NCBI RefSeq assembly: GCF_029094545.1
Contig: NZ_CP117835.1
Location: forward strand, 2,956,001 to 3,020,000
Length of the DNA: 64,000 bases
From: Alkalihalophilus pseudofirmus
GTDB taxonomy: Bacteria > Bacillota > Bacilli > Bacillales > Bacillaceae_D
Reading direction: 5' to 3'
Part shown: positions 1 to 7,738 of the stretch, piece after piece
Position numbering within the stretch: position 1 is the stretch's first letter
Layout of the letters: each line of letters opens with the position of its first letter
Made by a program: the position numbers and the translations under genes
Notes under the pieces: generated by a model
Database searches by the model: none
What the model saw: only the letters and a program-made list of their open reading frames with translations
Told to the model about the DNA's origin: nothing

Positions 1-210
1 TGGGCCAAAGCTCGGGCCGTAACTCGGGCCGAAGTTCGGGCCATAACTAGGACTGTAATACACAGGCGGCCTTCCGTAATTATTAAACAATAAACCGCCA
101 ATCGCTAAACCGCCCAAAAAAGGGATAAAAGGGAAATACCTTTGATCATGAGGGTTCACTTGATGAGATCGCACCATTTGATGATATGGCTGGTAAGGCT
201 GATAATTCAT
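1..210 (-). CDS. Gly/Pro/Tyr-rich small protein, C-terminus cut off
   Basis: The reading frame is open from an ATG at 210 to the window edge (70 codons, no stop), so the protein continues to the left. A good ribosome site (AAGGAG) lies about nine bases upstream. The N-terminus is rich in Gln, Tyr and His. A short hydrophobic Gly-rich stretch follows (FIPFLGGLAIGGLLF), then a repeat of the type Y/F-G-P-S/N built on the unit GPSYGP. I do not recognise a family. The composition is like small spore or surface proteins of Bacillus, but that is only an impression. Confidence 0.6.
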   Translation of the reverse strand, partial: MNYQPYQPYHQMVRSHQVNPHDQRYFPFIPFLGGLAIGGLLFNNYGRPPVYYSPSYGPNFGPSYGPSFGP

Positions 211-276
211 CCATCCCAACTCCTTCACATAGATTCCCTACATTCTATGGACTCTCCCCTCATTTTGAGCGTGTCC

Positions 277-609
277 TTATTCCGATTGTCCTGATGACTT
301 CCCAAGCTCCTCCATCAGATCATTAAAAAACCCATCCAGCTGGCCTTTTAATTTCTCTTCTTCCGTCGTTTTAGGTTTCATTTTTTTGACGGCTTCGTAC
401 GTTTCTAGGAAGCCATTAAAATCTCCGGTACGAATCTGAGCAAGACTATAGTGAACAAATAATCTAATATGCTCGCCGCCGCTTTTCTTCGTTAATTCAA
501 CAAATGGCTTAAGCGTCTCAATTGCTTCTTCATTTCTTTTTTCAGATAATAACCTAAATCCTTCCTTCATTTTATCAGCAAATGCTTGCAGCTTTTCTTC
601 TTTTGTCAT
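277..609 (-). CDS. small helical protein, TPR-like, function unknown
   Basis: This 110-residue acidic protein has no signal peptide or membrane segment. It looks entirely alpha-helical, with a helix-turn-helix-like spacing (residues about 10-75, containing EEAIETLKPFVEL and HYSLAQIRTGDF) that resembles one or two TPR-type repeats. The start is well supported by AGGAGAG seven bases upstream of the ATG. It lies downstream of comZ on the same strand, behind a hairpin that may terminate comZ. I do not recognise the family. A protein-binding scaffold role is possible but unproven. Confidence 0.7.
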   Translation of the reverse strand: MTKEEKLQAFADKMKEGFRLLSEKRNEEAIETLKPFVELTKKSGGEHIRLFVHYSLAQIRTGDFNGFLETYEAVKKMKPKTTEEEKLKGQLDGFFNDLMEELGKSSGQSE

Positions 610-628
610 TAAGGTTCTCTCCTGTCAT

Positions 629-672
629 AGAAAGAGGCTAACCTTAATATCAGGTAAGCCTCTTCTTTTTTT
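629..672 (-). terminator. hairpin between comZ and the next gene
   Basis: An imperfect inverted repeat (GAGGCTAACC against GGTAAGCCTC) lies just downstream of the comZ stop codon. On the minus strand the stem is followed by a short T-rich stretch. On the plus strand it is followed by TTCTTTTTTT. It is probably a weak terminator for comZ, possibly acting in both directions. Confidence 0.5.
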
Positions 673-682
673 ATTCATTTTC

Positions 683-877
683 TTATTTACTCTCAGATTT
701 ACCTTCTTCTAGACCAAGCTCGTATGCTTCAGACATGACATTAAGCAATAGTTCAAGCATGGGCTGCAAATCATCCATGTTTAATTCGATTCCTTTGTCA
801 TCTAGAAATTTTTTCCCTTCCGGTAAATGATTCATTGCAATTTGCATAAATTTCATATTCATTTCTGGATTATTCAC
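683..877 (-). CDS. comZ: ComZ, competence regulator
   Basis: This 64-residue protein matches the ComZ pattern: FMQIAMNHLPEGKK, GIELNMDDLQPML, then VMSEAYELG and a charged tail. In Bacillus subtilis comZ lies downstream of med, and its product lowers comG expression. The same order is kept here. The start codon is GTG, with AAAGAGGTG seven bases upstream. The gap to med is about 120 bp with no obvious terminator, so read-through from med is likely, as in B. subtilis. The function is taken from the family. No competence genes other than med are visible nearby. Confidence 0.85.
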   Translation of the reverse strand: MNNPEMNMKFMQIAMNHLPEGKKFLDDKGIELNMDDLQPMLELLLNVMSEAYELGLEEGKSESK

Positions 878-996
878 TTATAGTCACCTCTTTATCAGAC
901 TTGTACAAAAAGATTCCATGTTAAATTTACTATGACTTCACGTTTTAGGCAAGGAAATGAACAACTAACTTAAAGATTACAAATGGTATGATTCCT

Positions 997-1953
997 TTAT
1001 TGATTAGGCAGCTCTCCTGTTTCGATGTATGTATTCAAGTCACTTTTCACTTGGTCTTGTACCTCTTGCGGCACTTGAGAACTAAATTCTCCTAGAGAGA
1101 TAACTCCTTCTGTAAAATCAAATGTATGATTGCCCGGTTCTAATGTTCCTGCTTGATATTGTGCAGCCACAAGCTCATATAGTTCATCTACATGTTGAAT
1201 GGTACTCGTTAATACGGTCGCTTCTCCTAGATCTGATTGATCCCCAACATAACCGATTGCATACAATCCCTCTTGCTTTACTTTTTCGATCACTTCAACA
1301 TGAAAACCATCTCCAGCAGGATAAAACACATCAATATTTTTCTCTTTCAATTGATAAAAATAATCGATGGCTGTTTCAGTATCGGACCAGTCATTTACAT
1401 ACTCGATCCTTACCTCTACTTCTGAATCAATATACTTTGCTCCGTCTTTGTACCCTTCTAATTCTGGCTGCCATGGAAACGCAGCAATAGCACCAATCTG
1501 GCTGCTTTGAGAGGTTGACGCCCCTACCATCCCAGCGAAGAAACCCATAGCGTAGCTGTCAAACTCTAGGTTCGTCACATTTTCGCCAGTCACTTCCCCA
1601 TTAAAACTGACAAAGTGTACATCTGGATAGTCTTCACTGAGTTGTGAAAAATAATCAGCATAGATCTGGCCATGACCAAAAATTAAATTAATATCTTGTT
1701 CTATAAAATCGTTAATTCCATTTATCACATCAACTTTAGAATTCACTTCTTCTCTAAAATCAACATGAACATCCAAAGTAGAATGAATCGTTAATAAACC
1801 CTGATACCCTTTGCTGTTCCACCCTTGGTCATCGATTGTATCTTCAATTAACAAACCTACTCCTTTTAGCCCATTTTCCTTTGACTCAGCTGAACAACCA
1901 GCTGCTACCATCAATACAACTGCTAAACTCACAATTAATCGTTGAATGAACAT
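997..1953 (-). CDS. med: Med, BMP-family lipoprotein, positive regulator of comK
   Basis: This is a 318-residue protein of the BMP/PnrA-like substrate-binding fold. It has a lipoprotein signal (LAVVLMVAAGC) and typical segments GVGLLIEDTIDDQGWNSKGY near the mature N-terminus, then FGHGQIYADYF and FFAGMVGA. In B. subtilis Med acts as a membrane lipoprotein that raises ComK activity. I chose the ATG at 1953 because CAGGAGAG lies seven bases before it. A TTG ten codons earlier has no ribosome site and would put the signal peptide too far in. It is followed by comZ. Confidence 0.88.
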   Translation of the reverse strand: MFIQRLIVSLAVVLMVAAGCSAESKENGLKGVGLLIEDTIDDQGWNSKGYQGLLTIHSTLDVHVDFREEVNSKVDVINGINDFIEQDINLIFGHGQIYADYFSQLSEDYPDVHFVSFNGEVTGENVTNLEFDSYAMGFFAGMVGASTSQSSQIGAIAAFPWQPELEGYKDGAKYIDSEVEVRIEYVNDWSDTETAIDYFYQLKEKNIDVFYPAGDGFHVEVIEKVKQEGLYAIGYVGDQSDLGEATVLTSTIQHVDELYELVAAQYQAGTLEPGNHTFDFTEGVISLGEFSSQVPQEVQDQVKSDLNTYIETGELPNQ

Positions 1954-2325
1954 GCTCGCACTCTCCTGATTGATTTCCACCAACTACTAGTATAAAACAT
2001 TTGGTAGATTTTTTCTTCCTCGTTGTTTTAAAAATGCTATTTCATTCGTGCTTGGGGTTAATGGCCATACTAACCTATTCGTTATGATTATTTAGACACC
2101 CTGCATAACTTGTTAAATTAATTAAAACGTAATCTAAATGTAATCATTTCTGCACCCTCCAAAGGTCTTATATTGCGTAGTTATTATTCGTTTTTTAACC
2201 CATTGTGTGTAAAAGCTGCACTAATAGATGAATCCAAGGGTGAATCCCGTTTCTAAGACTGGTATAATGAGACGATAATAATTGATCATATGATTTCTGA
2301 TATGATTTGTAGAAACGAGGAATAC
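1954..2325. other. divergent intergenic region, med / prfC
   Basis: This stretch of about 370 bp has no convincing gene. It holds the upstream regions of med (minus) and prfC (plus). The middle is AT-rich with short direct repeats such as TTAAATTAATTAAAA near 2113. An extended -10 promoter for prfC sits at 2260-2268. On the med side a TATACT-like -10 is present around 1990, but no good -35 could be assigned. Confidence 0.6.
2260..2268 (+). promoter_or_regulatory. extended -10 promoter of prfC
   Basis: The sequence TGGTATAAT is a perfect TGn extended -10 element, about 58 bp before the prfC start. The -35 is poor (GTGAAT at a spacing of 17), which is usual for extended -10 promoters. It is most likely read by the housekeeping sigma factor. 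Confidence 0.6.
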
Positions 2326-3924
2326 ATGATGACCGAACTAAAACCCGTTCAATCAAGACGGACATTTGCAATCATTTCTCACCCTGATGCCGGTAAGACG
2401 ACACTAACTGAGAAATTATTATTATTTGGCGGAGCTATTCGTGAGGCCGGTACTGTTAAAGGGCGAAAAAATAGTAAACATGCGATGAGTGACTGGATGG
2501 AGATTGAAAAACAACGTGGAATCTCTGTAACAAGTTCAGTGCTTGAGTTTTTATATGATGGCTATCATGTCAATATTTTAGATACTCCCGGGCATGAAGA
2601 TTTTAGTGAAGACACTTATAGAACCCTTACAGCAGCAGATTCGGCTACCATGTTAATTGATGCGGCCAAAGGGGTCGAAGCTCAAACGAAGAAACTATTT
2701 AAAGTGTGTAAAATGCGCGGTATTCCTATCTTTACTTTTATGAATAAATTAGATCGTCAAGGACGAGATCCTTTTGAACTTATGGAAGAATTAGAAGAAC
2801 TGCTTGGAATTCGTTCGTATCCTATGGGCTGGCCTATTGGTATGGGTCAATCGTTCAGCGGGGTATATGATCGTCATAATAAGAAGCTTGAACTTTATAA
2901 TCCAGATAACCCTAAAGAGATTGATGTGATTCAGCTTACCGGTCCGGATGATCCTAAACTAGATGAAGCGATTGGTGATGAGGGTCTGGTCGCTCAATTT
3001 AGAGAAGAGTTAGAGTTACTTGATGTAGCAGGTGATGAGTTTGACCTTGACCTGATTAAAAAAGGTGAATTGACACCGATCTTCTTTGGAAGTGCTATTT
3101 CGAGCTTCGGGGTACAGACCTTCCTTGAGCATATGCTTAAGCTTTCACCATGGCCGACGCCAAGAGAAAGCACAAAAGGAATAATTGATCCTCTAACCCA
3201 TAACAAATTCTCAGGATTCATCTTTAAAATTCAAGCTAATATGAATCCAGCACACCGTGACCGTGTCGCTTTCTTACGTATAACGTCAGGTAAATTTGAA
3301 CGAGGAATGCAGGTTAAGCATGTCCGCCTTGGCAAGAACCTTAAATTAGCTCAGCCAACTCAGTTCCTTGCTCAAAGCAGAAGCATTGTGGATGAGGCCC
3401 ATGCAGGCGATATTATCGGTTTGTTCGACCCAGGCACCTTCAGAATCGGTGATACACTTGTAGAAGGCCAAGAGTTCGAATTCGACGAAATGCCACATTT
3501 CTCGCCTGAACATTTTTCTGCGATTACCGTCAAAGAAGCATTAAAGCATAAGTCTTTTGAGAAAGGGTTGCAGCAATTAACCGAAGAAGGAGCAATCCAA
3601 TTATTTAAAACCTATAACCGTTTCAATGAACAGCAAATTGTCGGGGTTGTTGGAGTCCTGCAATTTGAAGTATTAGAGCATCGTCTCAAAAATGAATACC
3701 ATGTTGATATTCAATTAGAACGACTTCCGTTTTCATTTGCACGGTGGGTTGATGGTCCTGAAGAGGAAATGAATACATTCAAAAAAATGCAGCGTAATCT
3801 GGTTACTGACCGTGATGGGCGTATTGTAGCACTATTTGATAATGATTTCCAAATGCGAACAGCGATTGATAAATACCCTAATATTCAGTTCTATGAAAAC
3901 TCATTTTATAAGTCTCAATCATAA
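2326..3924 (+). CDS. prfC: peptide chain release factor 3 (RF3)
   Basis: This translational GTPase of 532 residues releases RF1/RF2 from the ribosome after termination. The G domain is complete: G1 is SHPDAGKTT, the effector region contains EKQRGISV, G3 is DTPGHEDF near residue 86 and G4 is NKLD near residue 140. The RF3-type insert and C-terminal domains follow, and the length is normal. I start at the tandem ATG ATG (2326/2329), with GAGG five to eight bases upstream. An ATG at 2290 would add 12 residues without a ribosome site. The gene stands alone, with its own promoter and terminator, inside a region otherwise collinear with B. subtilis. Confidence 0.95.
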   Translation: MMTELKPVQSRRTFAIISHPDAGKTTLTEKLLLFGGAIREAGTVKGRKNSKHAMSDWMEIEKQRGISVTSSVLEFLYDGYHVNILDTPGHEDFSEDTYRTLTAADSATMLIDAAKGVEAQTKKLFKVCKMRGIPIFTFMNKLDRQGRDPFELMEELEELLGIRSYPMGWPIGMGQSFSGVYDRHNKKLELYNPDNPKEIDVIQLTGPDDPKLDEAIGDEGLVAQFREELELLDVAGDEFDLDLIKKGELTPIFFGSAISSFGVQTFLEHMLKLSPWPTPRESTKGIIDPLTHNKFSGFIFKIQANMNPAHRDRVAFLRITSGKFERGMQVKHVRLGKNLKLAQPTQFLAQSRSIVDEAHAGDIIGLFDPGTFRIGDTLVEGQEFEFDEMPHFSPEHFSAITVKEALKHKSFEKGLQQLTEEGAIQLFKTYNRFNEQQIVGVVGVLQFEVLEHRLKNEYHVDIQLERLPFSFARWVDGPEEEMNTFKKMQRNLVTDRDGRIVALFDNDFQMRTAIDKYPNIQFYENSFYKSQS

Positions 3925-3931
3925 TTAAAAG

Positions 3932-3962
3932 AAAAAAGATGGCCAAAGGGCCATCTTTTTTT
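3932..3962. terminator. bidirectional terminator prfC / STAS gene
   Basis: A strong hairpin AAAGATGGCC-AAA-GGGCCATCTTT has an A-tract on the left and a T-tract on the right. It ends prfC on the plus strand and the STAS gene on the minus strand, whose stop codon touches it. Confidence 0.85.
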
Positions 3963-4710
3963 ATGAGCTTAAATAGGAATAGATCACATCATGGAGATTG
4001 CTTTTAAATGTAGCGTCTAATTTTGTTCCTTGTTTATTGAAGTGGAATACCTGTTTAGGTGATAAGCCGATTACACTTGAATGAATCCCCATAACTTGCA
4101 GCCTTTGAATTAGATAATAGAAGGCATCTACTCCGTCTTTCTCTAGGTCGCCAATCCCATTAAAATCAAAAAGGATCTGCTCAAATTGTCCATTGAATGC
4201 TTGCTTAGATATTTCATTTTGATTCATTTCAATGAGTGTTCGATCAAATTCCCCGTAAAATAATACGACCCCTGTCGTTTTTGATATGCGTATAAAAGGG
4301 GCGGAAAGCATTTTTATTCTTTTGAGTGATTCCTCAAGTTTCTCTTTTTGCTCAAGCAGCTCAAAGTTTGTTGAAGCGAGACGTTTACTGTGCTGCTGTA
4401 CTAACTCTTCTAAACGCTTGATGTCTTCATCTTTTGGGACACATATTAAGTGATACATGTCATCCTTCCAAGATAATGAGCATTGAAATAAAGCCATAGG
4501 AGCTTGCTTTGTATTCATAACCAATTCAAAATCTTGACGTTCATTAGCTTGAAGGGCCTTTTGAAATTTGTTTAAGCTTCCTTGATCGATGATTTCTTCG
4601 ACCGCCTGAAAGTGTTTAAAGAAATCCTTTGCATCATCAGACTGATCAATCAATACCAGGTCACGATTAAAAATAATGTACGGAGCTGGTACATGTTTAA
4701 TATTTATCAT
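3961..4710 (-). CDS. PAS-like / coiled-coil / STAS sensor-type protein (RsbR-like)
   Basis: The 249-residue protein has an N-terminal PAS-like part (about 1-95, VPAPYIIFNRDLVLIDQSDD). A helical linker rich in Glu and Lys follows (about 100-135, EDIKRLEELVQQHSKRLAS). The C-terminal part is a STAS domain (about 140-249, GVVLFYGEFDRTLI, ILFDFNGIGDLEKDGVDAF). The layout recalls RsbR or YtvA-type stressosome proteins. I cannot see a clear Thr at the two positions phosphorylated in RsbRA. It overlaps the upstream B12-binding gene by 14 bp, so translation is coupled and the two products probably act together. The start has GGAG nine bases upstream. Confidence 0.75.
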   Translation of the reverse strand: MINIKHVPAPYIIFNRDLVLIDQSDDAKDFFKHFQAVEEIIDQGSLNKFQKALQANERQDFELVMNTKQAPMALFQCSLSWKDDMYHLICVPKDEDIKRLEELVQQHSKRLASTNFELLEQKEKLEESLKRIKMLSAPFIRISKTTGVVLFYGEFDRTLIEMNQNEISKQAFNGQFEQILFDFNGIGDLEKDGVDAFYYLIQRLQVMGIHSSVIGLSPKQVFHFNKQGTKLDATFKSNLHDVIYSYLSS

Positions 4711-5362
4711 TCACTTTCACTCCAGCTGAATAATTTTCCAGCCATCGGTCTAATTCATTCAAATCTTTTAATAGTAGAGTTTGATCTGAGCAATGACTTC
4801 TTAGGTCGTATTCTGCTACTAATCTACCTCCTACTAAGACAGTTGGCCGGTGCGGTAAATCTTCTAACGTACGTACGAATTTATTTAGGTTCACTAAATG
4901 ATAAGGTATGGTAACAGATAGCCCGATCACCTCTGGCTTCCATTCAATCGCCGCACTAACAAGGGCATCAAGCGGCAAATTTGCTCCATACAATCGTGTC
5001 TTCCAGCCTTTTTGTTCGAATAAATGTGAAGTAAGTTTAAGGCCTATATCATGCTGTTCTTCTTCTATACAAAGAAACATAGCTTTTGGCTGCTCGTTCA
5101 TATAACGTAAATTAGCTGTTCGTTTTGAGTGATACAATGAAAGAACAAAATCACAGGTTGATGTAGCTAAGTGTTCATCCGCTACGTTGATTTCGTTTTC
5201 TTCCCATAAGCGCCCGATCTCCCTCATTGATTCTGTAATTAATCCATTATAAAGCGGCAAGGAATGACCTTGTTGCTTTAATACCATTTGAGAGATATTC
5301 CAAGCCTCTTTTTGATTACCTGAGAGCAGAGCTTTGACAAACAGATTTACTTCATTTTGCAT
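4697..5362 (-). CDS. stand-alone cobalamin-binding sensor, CarH-like light-sensing module
   Basis: The 221-residue protein has a helical B12-binding-2 cap (about 1-85) and a Rossmann B12-binding domain (about 92-205). The cap carries W53-x9-E63-H64, the arrangement described for CarH photoreceptors, where these residues pack on the adenosyl group of AdoB12. The lower-ligand motif ExHxxG is EQHDIG, with His104 as the predicted cobalt ligand. There is no MerR DNA-binding domain, so any signal must go to a partner. The STAS protein encoded with a 14-bp overlap is the obvious candidate. A light-sensing role is inference; B12 binding is well supported. Confidence 0.82.
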   Translation of the reverse strand: MQNEVNLFVKALLSGNQKEAWNISQMVLKQQGHSLPLYNGLITESMREIGRLWEENEINVADEHLATSTCDFVLSLYHSKRTANLRYMNEQPKAMFLCIEEEQHDIGLKLTSHLFEQKGWKTRLYGANLPLDALVSAAIEWKPEVIGLSVTIPYHLVNLNKFVRTLEDLPHRPTVLVGGRLVAEYDLRSHCSDQTLLLKDLNELDRWLENYSAGVKVNDKY

Positions 5363-5556
5363 TCTACTTTCACCTCTCTTACTATAAATTAGAGAAAAAA
5401 TACGTTCTGCTAATCGTTTAAAGGGTAGGCCTTTGCTAGATGTTTGAGACTAGTAGATTGCTATAAAAACGAGATTTCTTGTCCATTCATCCTATTATGT
5501 CATACATTCAGGTAAAAAAGAAGTATTACCCTTTTACCAAACCTTTCAAACTTGCA

Positions 5557-5582
5557 TAAAAAAAAGACCCCCTATAGAGTCT
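5557..5582 (-). terminator. terminator of the yjaU-yjaV unit
   Basis: On the minus strand, AGACTC-TATAGG-GGGTCT is followed by eight T residues, starting just after the stop codon of the small membrane protein gene. Confidence 0.75.
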
Positions 5583-5583
5583 T

Positions 5584-5790
5584 CTAAAACATTCGCTTAT
5601 GAGCGGTCCATTTTCGGTAAAGAAACTCTGCTGCAAAGCCTAAGACTAACCCTCCTATAACACTTATTCCATCTGAGAAGCCAATTACATTCATTCCTAT
5701 ATAAAAAAACATCAAGGTGACCACACCAAAAATGATGATCCCGATTAACGATCGACTCCACTCCGATTTCTTCCATTCCGATTTAGCCAC
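5584..5790 (-). CDS. small membrane protein with two TM helices
   Basis: The 68-residue protein has a charged N-terminus (AKSEWKKSEWSRS) and two membrane segments (about 15-34 and 38-58), with a short basic tail. It occupies the place of yjzD in the B. subtilis order argF-yjzC-yjzD-yjaU-yjaV-med, but I cannot recognise the YjzD sequence in it, so no symbol is given. The start is GTG, five bases after the yjaV stop, with a rather distant ribosome site (AAAGGAAG). It is probably translated by coupling with yjaV. Confidence 0.6.
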   Translation of the reverse strand: MAKSEWKKSEWSRSLIGIIIFGVVTLMFFYIGMNVIGFSDGISVIGGLVLGFAAEFLYRKWTAHKRMF

Positions 5791-5795
5791 TTACT

Positions 5796-6542
5796 TTAGT
5801 CACTTCCTTTTAAAAGATCAAGTTGTTTTTGCCATTGTTTCATATGTTCTTTGCACTTTGCAACTCCCGCCTCAATCTCCACCTCAGGCATATATCCGAT
5901 CTCCTCTGCCTTTTCAATTGCAGCGGAGGATCGATTTTCTGTTTGATAAATTGCCTTTTGATTGAGTTCATAATAGGTTGGCAAATAAATGACCTCATTT
6001 TTTTTAGTGCTTTTAGCAGCTAATACTAATCCTTTTACGGCGTCTTTTATATACAATGAACTCTCATCAACATCTAGAAGCCCTTCGCAATGCCAAGGTC
6101 CATATAGATTAGGCAGCTCTACGATTTGATAAGCTGATATCAGCCTCATGTATGGTTTAATTTCAGCTTCAATATCAAACAGCTTCGGTTGATCGTTAAT
6201 GGCAGTATAAATCGGGTAGATGAACGTACATCGATGTGAGAGATTATTCATCAATAAATTTAGGATTCTCTTTTCCTCTTCAAGCGCTGTGCTTTCAAGG
6301 GGAGTCATATGAAAACAAACATCTATATCCTTCCATTTGTCTTTTTCAAGGTCCTCTATCGCAGTTTTAAACAGATGAAAAAGTGCATTCCTGCCTATTC
6401 TTAATTCCATCTCTTCTTGTTCTAACGCACGCTTCTCATCATGTTCATCTATGCCGATGACTTCAATTCCTTGTTCTAATAATTCATTACAGAGATGAAA
6501 ACCAGCAAACCCTAATGCTCCCGTTACACATACTTTTTTCAT
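5796..6542 (-). CDS. yjaV: NAD(P)-binding epimerase-like protein YjaV
   Basis: This 248-residue Rossmann protein of the extended SDR/epimerase type begins MKKVCVTGALGFAGFHLCNE, a GxxGFxG dinucleotide site. It lacks an obvious YxxxK catalytic pair, and the C-terminal substrate domain is short, so it may bind NAD(P) without classic epimerase activity. The start is supported by AAGGAGGGG. It lies between yjaU and a small membrane gene, as expected for yjaV near med and argF in Bacillus. The symbol rests mainly on this synteny plus the fold. The substrate is unknown. Confidence 0.65.
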   Translation of the reverse strand: MKKVCVTGALGFAGFHLCNELLEQGIEVIGIDEHDEKRALEQEEMELRIGRNALFHLFKTAIEDLEKDKWKDIDVCFHMTPLESTALEEEKRILNLLMNNLSHRCTFIYPIYTAINDQPKLFDIEAEIKPYMRLISAYQIVELPNLYGPWHCEGLLDVDESSLYIKDAVKGLVLAAKSTKKNEVIYLPTYYELNQKAIYQTENRSSAAIEKAEEIGYMPEVEIEAGVAKCKEHMKQWQKQLDLLKGSD

Positions 6543-6571
6543 CCAACCCCTCCTTATCCGATTTATCCCCG

Positions 6572-7318
6572 CTACAAGTTGGTTTCATGCTTTTTAAAAA
6601 ATCGACAAGCAGGGTCTATATAAGATGAAAAGGTCTTCCCTCCCCCATGTAAGCTAAGGGTTACCTGCATTTCTTTATCTTGAGCTTCTAGAGTGAAGGG
6701 CCTGCTATGTTGATCAAAAGGAAAACGCTTGTGCAGGACATCATGAATAATATGGATAGGCGGATATTGATTTGTTCTATTAAATTCATTTTGATCTATA
6801 GATAAGGAAAGAGCTGCCGCGTCTTCTTCCATACTATGTGCTTGTGCAAATTCCCTAATAAATCGTTTATAATATAATTTATTATGTTCTTCTTGTTTAG
6901 CAAAAGCAAGAAGATCAAGACAAGGATTAATATATAATACAGACCTTATTAATTCAGGCCTTCTTTTAATAATGGATTGTGAGACTAAGGCTCCGCTTCC
7001 CTCTGCAATAAGGTGAATTTTCTTATTTAATAAAGCCCTTTTATATACAAGATGGTATAACTGTTCGCTGTAATCCACAGCGCGCTTGCTCCCCCAATGC
7101 CTCCCAAATAGCTCGGAAGTAAAGATGGTATAGCCTTCTTTTATTAAAGCCTGTATAAAAAGGAACCTCTCAGGATGTTGGTGCCATATACTTGATGATT
7201 CTTCAACGCTCTTTGGGTGATCTCCTATTATAAATACAGCAAACCCATTGGGCTGCCGAGGAAAAAAGAGGAGGTTCCACTGATTTTCAATTTTAAAGAA
7301 TGTCTCATCTACTGACAT
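6572..7318 (-). CDS. yjaU: alpha/beta-hydrolase-like protein YjaU, nucleophile elbow degenerate
   Basis: The 248 residues fit an alpha/beta-hydrolase core. There is a strand-turn near VFIIGDHP (28-35). A nucleophile-elbow position follows at 105-110 (AEGSGA), then VLYINPCLDLLAFA. The elbow reads A-E-G-S-G instead of G-x-S-x-G, which would put Gly at the nucleophile position. A late HGGGK segment could hold the His. It may be inactive or work differently. Its place between yjzC and yjaV matches yjaU of B. subtilis. A strong ribosome site (GGGAGGGGAGAGG) supports the ATG. Confidence 0.6.
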   Translation of the reverse strand: MSVDETFFKIENQWNLLFFPRQPNGFAVFIIGDHPKSVEESSSIWHQHPERFLFIQALIKEGYTIFTSELFGRHWGSKRAVDYSEQLYHLVYKRALLNKKIHLIAEGSGALVSQSIIKRRPELIRSVLYINPCLDLLAFAKQEEHNKLYYKRFIREFAQAHSMEEDAAALSLSIDQNEFNRTNQYPPIHIIHDVLHKRFPFDQHSRPFTLEAQDKEMQVTLSLHGGGKTFSSYIDPACRFFKKHETNL

Positions 7319-7438
7319 TTTTCGCCTCTCCCCTCCCTAATCATATGATCTAAACACTTTTAAATAAGTGTTCATTACTTATTACCCTATGCATATGTTA
7401 GGAAAAACGGAATGAGTCAAATGAGGATATTCTTTTTC

Positions 7439-7482
7439 AAAAAAAGCAGCAAGCACGAATTCACATCATGCTTGCTGCTTTC
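7439..7482 (-). terminator. terminator of yjzC
   Basis: On the minus strand a 13-bp stem AAAGCAGCAAGCA pairs with TGCTTGCTGCTTT and is followed by TTTTTGAAAAAG. It lies 13 bp after the yjzC stop codon and separates the arginine block from yjaU. Confidence 0.85.
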
Positions 7483-7494
7483 TGTAACTTTTTC

Positions 7495-7674
7495 TTATGG
7501 TTTCCTTTTTTGAGTCCATTTGCGGTTATGGTTTGAATTTTCCGGGAATGTGTCTCCCGCTTTCAGCTTTACGGATTTAGGGTTCTGTACCATACTCCCT
7601 GTTTCACCAATTTCAACATAAATCCCGTTATTCGGTGCTTTTTGACCGTGATCAAATTGTCTATTCTGCCCCAT
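7495..7674 (-). CDS. yjzC: YjzC family small protein
   Basis: The 59-residue hydrophilic protein carries the strongly conserved YjzC pattern: FDHGQKAPNNGIYVEIGETG, then KLKAGDTFPE and a basic end with KRKP. The function is unknown. It lies 65 bp downstream of argF on the same strand, exactly as in B. subtilis. Of the two adjacent ATG codons I use the second (7674), which is seven bases from AAAGGAGG; the first is only four away. It could be read from the arg operon, since no terminator is visible after argF. Confidence 0.9.
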   Translation of the reverse strand: MGQNRQFDHGQKAPNNGIYVEIGETGSMVQNPKSVKLKAGDTFPENSNHNRKWTQKRKP

Positions 7675-7738
7675 CATAATCCCTCCTTTAGGTTTAGAAT
7701 TTCCATATTGAGAAGAATCATGAGCCTAGAACAATATT

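Noticed and set aside
1122-1490. Plus-strand open frames opposite med.
   Set aside because: They are shadows of the med reading frame, His/Leu/Gln-rich and without a start signal.
5584-5790. Naming the small membrane protein yjzD from its position.
   Set aside because: The sequence does not show features of YjzD that I can recognise. Position alone is not enough.
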